From a bacterium (GTDB lineage Bacteria; Actinomycetota; Acidimicrobiia; UBA5794; ZC4RG35): DNA of 10,810 bases. Shown piece by piece: positions 6,388 through 10,810 of the stretch. A program made the translations under genes and the position numbers. The notes beneath the pieces are model-generated. The model was given only the letters and a program-made list of their open reading frames with translations, had not been told where the DNA came from and searched no databases. The DNA is taken from positions 1 through 10,810 of the forward strand of contig JAPPKR010000011.1 in NCBI GenBank assembly GCA_028819835.1, in the 5' to 3' direction. Numbering within the stretch: position 1 is the first letter of the stretch; every line of letters begins with the position of its first letter.

Positions 6388-7785
6388 GTGAGGGTGGATT
6401 CGGTGGAAAACATCCGCGGCAGGGATCTGATACGCCGAGGTCCATTCGCCAAGTTGTGGTGGGCGAACAGTATCTCCAGCCTGGGGGACTGGGTGAACAT
6501 CTTCGCCACGCTCGCCCTCGCCGCCCGTATCGGCGGTGGGGGGGACGCCTCCACGGTGGCCATCATCGTTCCCCTCGTGGCGCGCTTTTTGCCGGGGATG
6601 GTGGCGGGGATGCTCGGAGGGGTGGTGGCGGACCGCTGGAACCGGAAGGTGACGATGGTCGTCTCCGACTTCGGGAGGGCGGTCCTGGTGGCCAGCCTGC
6701 TGTTCGTGTCCACCCTCTCCCAACTCTTCTTGGTCATCGTGTTGGTGGAACTCCTGGGGCTTTTCCGCCAGCCGGCCCGGGAAGCGGTGGTGCCCACCCT
6801 GATCGCCTCACGGCACCTGGCGGCGGCCAACGGGCTCAACCTGGTCTCCATGTACGGCACCGCCCCGATCGGCTCGGCGCTGTTCGCCCTGTTGACCGAA
6901 TTCAGCGAGCTCCTTCCCGAAATCAGCCAGTTCGGCGCCTGGGTGCTGCCCGCCTTCCTGTTCGACATGGCCACCTTCGTGGCTTCGGGGCTGATCACCC
7001 TCACAATCCCCATCAAGCGGACCCTGTTGCCGGAGCAGCGACGCATGCGGTTGAAGGCCAGGTCGCTGGCGGCGCCCGTGCGGGACCTGCTGGAAGGGTG
7101 GGCCCTGGTGGGGAAGAAGGGCCCGGTGCGCCGGCTGGTGTGGGGAATGGCGGTGGCGCTCCTGGGAGGAGGGGGGCTGTTCGTAATGGGGCAGCCGTTC
7201 AGCCAGCAGGTCCTGGAGGCGACCGAGAGTGGGTACGGGGCGTTGCTCACCTCGCTCGGGCTGGGGGTGACGATCGGGATGGTGCTGCTGGCCGGTCTCG
7301 GGAAGAACCTGCTGCACCGCGAGCCGATCTTCTGTCTGGGCCTGTGGGCGGCGGGCGCGGGAATCATCTTTACCAGCTTCTCCCGGTCGGTCATCTCGGC
7401 GGTGGGCTGGGTGCTGCTTCTGGGCGTGGGGACCGGCATGGCGTACGTGGCCGGGTTCACCCAACTCCATTCGGTGGTGACCGACGAGATCAGGGGCAGG
7501 ACTTTCGGGGCGCTCTACACCCTGGGACGGATGGCGCTATTGGTCTCGCTGGCCGTGGCGGGGGTGGGGGCCGTGGCGCTGGAGGGGGTCCTTCCCGGCC
7601 TGCTGAGCGATGGGATCCGGGCCGTGCTGTTCATCAGCGGCCTGGCGGTGCTCCTCACCGGACTGGCGACCATCTGGGCGGTGCGGTCCCAGTTGCGAGT
7701 GGTGTTCGACAGGTCGATGACCGCCATGAGAGACACCGGCCAGGCGTTGGGGACGCTGAGACATCGGAAGTCCGGGAAGCCGTGA
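6388..7785 (+). CDS. Major facilitator superfamily (MFS) transporter, coupled to tmk
   Basis: This 465-residue protein has about twelve hydrophobic segments. It carries the MFS loop 2-3 signature near 77-87 (GGVVADRWNRK), a version of the G-x-L-A-D-R-x-G-R-K motif A. The N-terminal LWWANSISSLGDW and the loop FRQPAREAVVPTL are typical of the MFS_3/enterobactin-exporter-like branch often annotated as drug or metabolite efflux. The substrate is unknown. The start is a GTG, either 6388 or 6394, with no Shine-Dalgarno sequence. The shorter form would suit a leaderless transcript. The stop overlaps the tmk GTG start. In Streptomyces an MFS-like membrane domain is fused in front of thymidylate kinase at the topA/holB locus (SCO3542, from memory). 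The pair here looks like the unfused version of that arrangement, which hints at a linked role, but transport of nucleotides is not shown. Confidence 0.88.
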   Translation: MRVDSVENIRGRDLIRRGPFAKLWWANSISSLGDWVNIFATLALAARIGGGGDASTVAIIVPLVARFLPGMVAGMLGGVVADRWNRKVTMVVSDFGRAVLVASLLFVSTLSQLFLVIVLVELLGLFRQPAREAVVPTLIASRHLAAANGLNLVSMYGTAPIGSALFALLTEFSELLPEISQFGAWVLPAFLFDMATFVASGLITLTIPIKRTLLPEQRRMRLKARSLAAPVRDLLEGWALVGKKGPVRRLVWGMAVALLGGGGLFVMGQPFSQQVLEATESGYGALLTSLGLGVTIGMVLLAGLGKNLLHREPIFCLGLWAAGAGIIFTSFSRSVISAVGWVLLLGVGTGMAYVAGFTQLHSVVTDEIRGRTFGALYTLGRMALLVSLAVAGVGAVALEGVLPGLLSDGIRAVLFISGLAVLLTGLATIWAVRSQLRVVFDRSMTAMRDTGQALGTLRHRKSGKP

Positions 7786-8402
7786 CGAAAGCCCGCTATC
7801 TGGCCACCGAGGGTACGGAGGGGGTGGGAAAGACCACCCTGTGCGACCTCCTGGCCGCCCGCCTGATCCAGCGCGGCGTCGAGGTGGTGAGGGTCAGGGA
7901 GCCCGGAGGGACCCGCCTGGGGGAGGCGGTCCGGGAAGTGCTCCTGCATGGAGGCGAGATGAGCGACTGGAGCGAGGCGCTCCTGTTCGCCGCCCAGCGA
8001 GCCGAGTTGGCGGAACGGGTCGTGCGTCCCGCGCTCTCCGATGGCAAGTGGGTGCTGTCCGATCGGTGTTACTACTCCTCCCTTGCCTATCAGGGCTGTG
8101 CCCGCCGCCTGGGAGTCGGCCGCGTCTGGTCGGTGAACAGGCCGGCTCTGGGTGGGACCCTGCCCGATCTGGTGGTGTGGATGGACATGGACGCCGGGGA
8201 GGCCCTGGCCCGCCAGCAGGGGGCCGATCGCATCGGGGCGGCTGACCTTGCCTGGCATCGGGAGGTGTGGAAGGGATATCGGAGCCTGTGGACCTCCGAC
8301 CGCGGTCGGATGGTGAGAGTTGACGCGGCGGCTCCCACCGCACGGATCGCGGATCGCCTGGTTTCCGTCCTGGAGGAGCGGGGATGGCTGCGGGACTGCT
8401 AG
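7782..8402 (+). CDS. tmk: Thymidylate kinase (dTMP kinase)
   Basis: This 206-residue P-loop kinase phosphorylates dTMP to dTDP with ATP, in the dTTP supply pathway. The P-loop is EGTEGVGKTT (10-19). The dTMP-binding motif REPGGTRLGE is at 39-48. The DR motif is at 94-95 in SDRCYYSSLAYQG, which contains the family's conserved SSxAYQG. The LID region (about 144-166, RQQGADRIGAADLAWHREVW) is recognisable but divergent, because the Glu that usually follows DRI is Gly152. Its length is normal for the family. The start is the GTG within a GTGA overlap with the MFS stop. The frame is open far upstream, but that stretch is a shadow of the MFS gene. The 3' end overlaps holB by 19 bases. Expression is probably from the promoter before the MFS gene, by translational coupling. 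Confidence 0.95.
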   Translation: MTKARYLATEGTEGVGKTTLCDLLAARLIQRGVEVVRVREPGGTRLGEAVREVLLHGGEMSDWSEALLFAAQRAELAERVVRPALSDGKWVLSDRCYYSSLAYQGCARRLGVGRVWSVNRPALGGTLPDLVVWMDMDAGEALARQQGADRIGAADLAWHREVWKGYRSLWTSDRGRMVRVDAAAPTARIADRLVSVLEERGWLRDC

Positions 8403-9457
8403 CCGCGCGGGATGGTCCTCCACCGATCATCGGGCATCGGGCCGTCTGGGAGAGGCTGGTGGCCGAATCCCGCGCCCCGGCGGGCGCCTATCTGTTTGTG
8501 GGACCGCGGGGGGTCGGCAAGAGCCTGGTGGCTCGGCGCTTTGCCGAGCGTTTGGTCTGTTCCCGGGGCGGCGACCATCCCGATGGGTGTCTTTCATGTG
8601 GGAAGGCCCGGGCAGGTGGGCATCCGGACATCGTGGACGTGAGCCCCGCGGAGAGACAGCGGATCGGGGTGAACGACGCCCGGGGGGTGGTGCAGAGGGC
8701 GGCGCGGACTCCGGTGGAATCGTCTCACAAGGTGTTCATAATCGACCGGGAGATGACCGAACCGGCAGCCAATGCGCTGCTCAAGACGCTGGAGGAGCCC
8801 ACGGGCTCCACCGTGTTCATACTGGTGTCCGTCTCCGCAGAGGACTATCCGACCACCGTGGCCAGCCGCTGCCGCACCATCCACTTCGGCAAGGTAGGGA
8901 CTTCCGATTTGGTGGAGGGGCTACTGAGGAGGGGGATGGACCGCTCCGAGGCGGAGGTGGTGGCGGAGGTGGCGGGAGGCCGCCCGGGGATGGCGCTCCA
9001 GCTCAGGGGAGAAGCCCCGGTGGCGAGGTTTCGGTCCGCCTGGATGGAGAAAGCGGAGCAATTGGCCGAGCTCGACCACTTGGGGGCCGGCCAGGCGCTG
9101 GCCATGGTGGATGAGGCGCTGATCCACACCGAGCGGATGCTCGACCAGGTGCGGCCGCCCCGGTCGGCGAAGGGCACAGAGAGGGAGAAGGCGCAGCGGG
9201 AGACCCGCCGACAGCGCCGGTTGCTGTGGGTGTCGGGGCTGGAAATAATGGCCGGGTGGTTTGTGGAGGCCGCAGCCCGGGAGTTGTCGGGGTCCGCCGA
9301 ACGATCGGGGGACCGGATGCGGCCGCCGTCGGTTGATCCTGCCAGGGCGCTCCGCTCGGCGGACCTGATCCTGGAGGCCGGCGTCGAGCTCTCCCGGCTC
9401 AACCTCCGTCCCCGGGCCCGCTTGGGGGAGCTCTTCTGCAAGCTGGTGGGGCAATGA
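8384..9457 (+). CDS. holB: DNA polymerase III, delta prime subunit
   Basis: This 357-residue AAA+ clamp-loader subunit is part of the complex that opens the sliding clamp onto primed DNA. It starts PPIIGHRAVWERL and has a complete Walker A, GPRGVGKS, at 40-47. A cysteine-containing insert (Cys59, Cys69 and Cys72, then GGHPD) follows. Next come EPAANALLKTLEEP at 126-139 and the sensor-1 SRC motif, ASRCRTIHF at 160-168. The more divergent C-terminal half (about 170-357) is helical and charged. It contains an Arg/Lys-rich stretch (about residues 257-283) and is the expected collar domain. The ATG start has a strong GGAGGA Shine-Dalgarno sequence 6 bases upstream, inside the tmk 3' end. The stop overlaps the next gene as ATGA. 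DnaX (gamma/tau) is a less likely alternative given the length and the tmk linkage. Confidence 0.92.
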   Translation: MAAGLLAARDGPPPIIGHRAVWERLVAESRAPAGAYLFVGPRGVGKSLVARRFAERLVCSRGGDHPDGCLSCGKARAGGHPDIVDVSPAERQRIGVNDARGVVQRAARTPVESSHKVFIIDREMTEPAANALLKTLEEPTGSTVFILVSVSAEDYPTTVASRCRTIHFGKVGTSDLVEGLLRRGMDRSEAEVVAEVAGGRPGMALQLRGEAPVARFRSAWMEKAEQLAELDHLGAGQALAMVDEALIHTERMLDQVRPPRSAKGTEREKAQRETRRQRRLLWVSGLEIMAGWFVEAAARELSGSAERSGDRMRPPSVDPARALRSADLILEAGVELSRLNLRPRARLGELFCKLVGQ

Positions 9458-10029
9458 GCGGGGCACGTTCCGGCAGGTCGCGGATTCTGACAGTTCCCAA
9501 CCTGGTCTCCTTCCTCCGCATTCTCCTGGTCCCTCTGTTCTGGTGGGTCCTCCTGGGGGGCCGCCCCACGGAGGCCGCGCTGGTCCTGGTCGTGATGGGA
9601 GTCACCGACTGGCTGGATGGATGGCTGGCCCGCCGGCTGGACCAGGTGACTGATCTGGGGGCCTTCCTGGACCCGGTCGGGGACTGGTTGATGATGGGAT
9701 CGGCTGTGCTGGGCGGGATGGTCGAGATGCTGCTGCCCGTCTGGGCCGGAGCGGTCATACTGTCCCGGTCGGTGGCGGTCGGTCTCTGGTCCGGGTGGAT
9801 GACTGCCCGGCGAAGCGCACTCGAGGTCCGCATGAGCGGGAAGGCGGCCATCACCTTCCTCTACGTGGCGATTCCCCTGTTCTACTTCTCCTCCGACCTC
9901 AGCGGCGCCTTCGGAGCCGTCATCGACGCCATAGCCTGGGTGGCGGTGGTGGTGGGGATGGCGCTGTACTGGTGGTCTGGAGTCCTGTACGTCCGGGACG
10001 GACTGGCGGTGGTCCGGGAGGCGGGGTAG
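9454..10029 (+). CDS. CDP-alcohol phosphatidyltransferase family protein (PgsA/PgsA2-like)
   Basis: This 191-residue integral membrane enzyme transfers a phosphatidyl group from CDP-diacylglycerol to an alcohol, such as glycerol-3-phosphate. The family signature D-x2-D-G-x2-A-R-x8-G-x3-D-x3-D is complete. The four metal-binding aspartates are Asp52, Asp55, Asp73 and Asp77 (TDWLDGWLARR, then GAFLDPVGD). The N-terminus TVPNLVSFLRILLVPLF is also typical. The residues around the last Asp are GDW, where phosphatidylglycerophosphate synthases usually have ADK. The acceptor is therefore uncertain, and cardiolipin synthase or another CDP-alcohol transferase is possible. About five to six membrane helices are seen. 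The start is the ATG in the ATGA overlap with holB. Its position just before gcvH and a GarA-like gene matches the pgsA2 locus of mycobacteria. Confidence 0.85.
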   Translation: MSGARSGRSRILTVPNLVSFLRILLVPLFWWVLLGGRPTEAALVLVVMGVTDWLDGWLARRLDQVTDLGAFLDPVGDWLMMGSAVLGGMVEMLLPVWAGAVILSRSVAVGLWSGWMTARRSALEVRMSGKAAITFLYVAIPLFYFSSDLSGAFGAVIDAIAWVAVVVGMALYWWSGVLYVRDGLAVVREAG

Positions 10030-10102
10030 CGGCGCTTTCGGGACGGCAGCGACCCGGCCGGGAGGGGAGGCGGAGAAGCGGCAGGCCTATGCCCATTCCT
10101 GA

Positions 10103-10108
10103 TAAGGT
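10103..10108 (+). promoter_or_regulatory. gcvH: Candidate -10 element of gcvH
   Basis: TAAGGT (TANNNT) lies 8 bases before the gcvH ATG in the 87-base gap after the phosphatidyltransferase gene. The AAGG inside it could instead act as a weak Shine-Dalgarno sequence, 9 bases from the ATG. The rest of the gap is purine-rich, and I see no other element and no -35 box. Confidence 0.3.
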
Positions 10109-10116
10109 ATGTCCCC

Positions 10117-10506
10117 ATGGAAGAGAACCGTATCGAGATCCCCGACCACCTCCTGTACACCACCGAGCACGAGTGGGTCCTGGTCGGTGACGGCAAGGCC
10201 CGGTTGGGCATTACCGACTACGCACAGGACGCCCTGGGCGATGTGGTCTATGCCCAGTTGCCTCAGGTAGGCGACGAGGTGACGGAAGGAGAGATCATCG
10301 CCGAGTTGGAGTCAACCAAGTCGGTGGGGGAGATCTACGCGCCCTTCGATGGTGAGATCCTGGCGGTGAATGAGGAATTGGAGAGCCGACCGGAGTTGGT
10401 CAACCACGACCCCTATGGCGTCGGCTGGATCCTGGACCTGTCCCAAGCCGGCTCGCTGCCCTCCGCCCTCCTGGAGGCGGCGGGTTACCGGGACCTGGTT
10501 TCCTGA
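10117..10506 (+). CDS. gcvH: Glycine cleavage system H protein
   Basis: This 129-residue soluble lipoyl carrier shuttles the aminomethyl group between the P, T and L proteins in glycine breakdown. The start region DHLLYTTEHEWV is the family hallmark, followed by GITDYAQDALGDVVYAQLP. The lipoylated residue is Lys68 in ELESTKSVGEIYAP. The C-terminal part (VNEELESRPELVNHDPYGVGWI) is also standard, and the length is normal. The ATG gives the conserved start, and an ATG at 10089 is out of frame. No gcvP or gcvT is nearby. Being next to a GarA-like gene follows the actinobacterial pattern. A hairpin lies directly after the stop. Confidence 0.98.
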   Translation: MEENRIEIPDHLLYTTEHEWVLVGDGKARLGITDYAQDALGDVVYAQLPQVGDEVTEGEIIAELESTKSVGEIYAPFDGEILAVNEELESRPELVNHDPYGVGWILDLSQAGSLPSALLEAAGYRDLVS

Positions 10507-10528
10507 GGCCGGCCTCTTCGGGCCGCCT
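10506..10528 (+). terminator. GC-rich hairpin after gcvH (candidate terminator)
   Basis: AGGC (10506-10509) pairs with GCCT (10525-10528), and GGCC (10511-10514) pairs with GGCC (10521-10524). C10510 is bulged and the loop is UCUUCG. The hairpin starts inside the gcvH stop codon and ends 28 bases before the candidate -10 of the next gene. Only two Ts surround its 3' arm, so termination is a weak inference. GAGGCCGGCCTC (10505-10516) is also a perfect 12-base palindrome. Confidence 0.35.
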
Positions 10529-10556
10529 TGGCAGGTCCGGCGGGGGGATGCCAAGT

Positions 10557-10562
10557 TACAAT
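10557..10562 (+). promoter_or_regulatory. Candidate -10 element of the FHA gene
   Basis: TACAAT, preceded by T, is the best -10 match in the window. It overlaps the first possible ATG (10561). Seven bases separate it from an in-frame GTG at 10570, which is the geometry of a leaderless transcript. A TTGGCA at 10528-10533 is 23 bases upstream, too far for a standard -35 element. Confidence 0.4.
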
Positions 10563-10810
10563 GGTTGATGTGCACTTTCCGCTGCTGTCCGGGGAACAAT
10601 CTTCCGGCGCCGGGGCGTCGTCCAGTCGGGGGAGTGATCCCACCGCCGTCTTCCGGCCGGTTGATCCCCACTCGGCGCCTCGCAGGGAGGAACCTGGCCG
10701 CTTGCAGGGGTTCGGCGGGTGGGGGCTGATGGTGGAGAAGGGGGCGCAGGCCGGCAGGACCTATCCCCTCTCGAAGGGAATCACCGAAGTGGGGCGCCAT
10801 CTGCACAGCG
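10561..10810 (+). CDS. garA: FHA-domain protein, GarA-like (3' partial)
   Basis: The frame is open to the right edge, so only the first 83 residues are visible. After a flexible, Ser/Gly-rich N-terminus comes SDPTAVFRPVD (25-35). This resembles the ETTSVFR phospho-threonine segment of mycobacterial GarA. A linker and the start of an FHA domain follow: GLMVEKGAQAGRTYPL (55-70) and ITEVGRHLHS (74-83), equal to the family's G-x2-G ... GR pattern that opens the phosphopeptide-binding fold. GarA, when unphosphorylated, binds and controls enzymes such as 2-oxoglutarate dehydrogenase and glutamate dehydrogenase. Phosphorylation of its N-terminal threonine makes it bind its own FHA domain. The start may be the ATG at 10561 or, if leaderless, the GTG at 10570. 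The position directly after gcvH agrees with the Rv1826-Rv1827 order. The remainder, including the conserved S-x2-H, lies outside the window. Confidence 0.82.
   Translation, partial: MVDVHFPLLSGEQSSGAGASSSRGSDPTAVFRPVDPHSAPRREEPGRLQGFGGWGLMVEKGAQAGRTYPLSKGITEVGRHLHS

Noticed and set aside
6456..8402. A 648-residue frame suggesting a tmk fusion protein
   Set aside because: The part before 7782 is out of frame with the MFS gene and has no membrane or enzyme character. The real tmk starts at the GTGA overlap.
10312..10806. Minus-strand ORF across the gcvH end and the FHA gene start
   Set aside because: It has no recognisable motif. The plus strand has GcvH and FHA signatures over the same bases.
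1..10810. Mobile elements, CRISPR arrays, toxin-antitoxin or defence genes, tRNA or rRNA
   Set aside because: I looked for these on both strands and found no transposase, direct-repeat array, tRNA-like fold or rRNA segment. Every stretch over 300 bases is covered by a supported gene.

Overview
The window is high-GC DNA with dense, overlapping genes (ATGA and GTGA junctions), GTG starts, and gene sets typical of Actinobacteria: topA next to an MFS gene, tmk and holB, and a CDP-alcohol phosphatidyltransferase next to gcvH and a GarA-like FHA gene. The second set matches the order around Mycobacterium tuberculosis Rv1822 (pgsA2), Rv1826 (gcvH) and Rv1827 (garA), from memory. A non-mycobacterial, non-Streptomyces actinobacterium, perhaps an acidimicrobial lineage, fits best. 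The lineage is an inference.

Layout. (1) At 2-2684 on the plus strand is an OpuC-type quaternary-amine (osmoprotectant) ABC importer. It consists of the CBS-domain tail of the ATPase (cut by the window edge), two short permeases and a substrate-binding lipoprotein. (2) At 2715-6310 on the minus strand are topA and two small downstream genes for membrane proteins of unknown function. They run convergent to the importer operon, and a strong hairpin with a C(UUCG)G loop lies at the convergence point. (3) At 6311-6387 is a short divergent promoter region. (4) At 6388-10029 on the plus strand is a tightly coupled run of MFS transporter, thymidylate kinase, DNA polymerase III delta prime and CDP-alcohol phosphatidyltransferase. 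Every junction in it overlaps. (5) At 10117-10506 is gcvH, followed by a hairpin. At 10561 begins an FHA-domain (GarA-like) gene that runs off the right edge.

How the genes fit together. The importer moves compatible solutes or related amines. topA, tmk and holB are core DNA-topology, dTTP-supply and replisome genes kept together. gcvH carries the lipoyl arm of the glycine cleavage system. The FHA protein is probably a phospho-switch regulator of central nitrogen and carbon metabolism.

This is mainly ordinary chromosomal housekeeping sequence. I saw no mobile element, CRISPR array, tRNA or rRNA, and no clear sign of an undescribed multi-gene system. The points most worth a second look are the two unknown membrane proteins coupled to topA, the unfused but overlapping MFS/tmk pair, the hairpin formed by the 3' end of a coding sequence, the reduced phospho-site in the GarA-like protein, and a set of candidate leaderless promoters.
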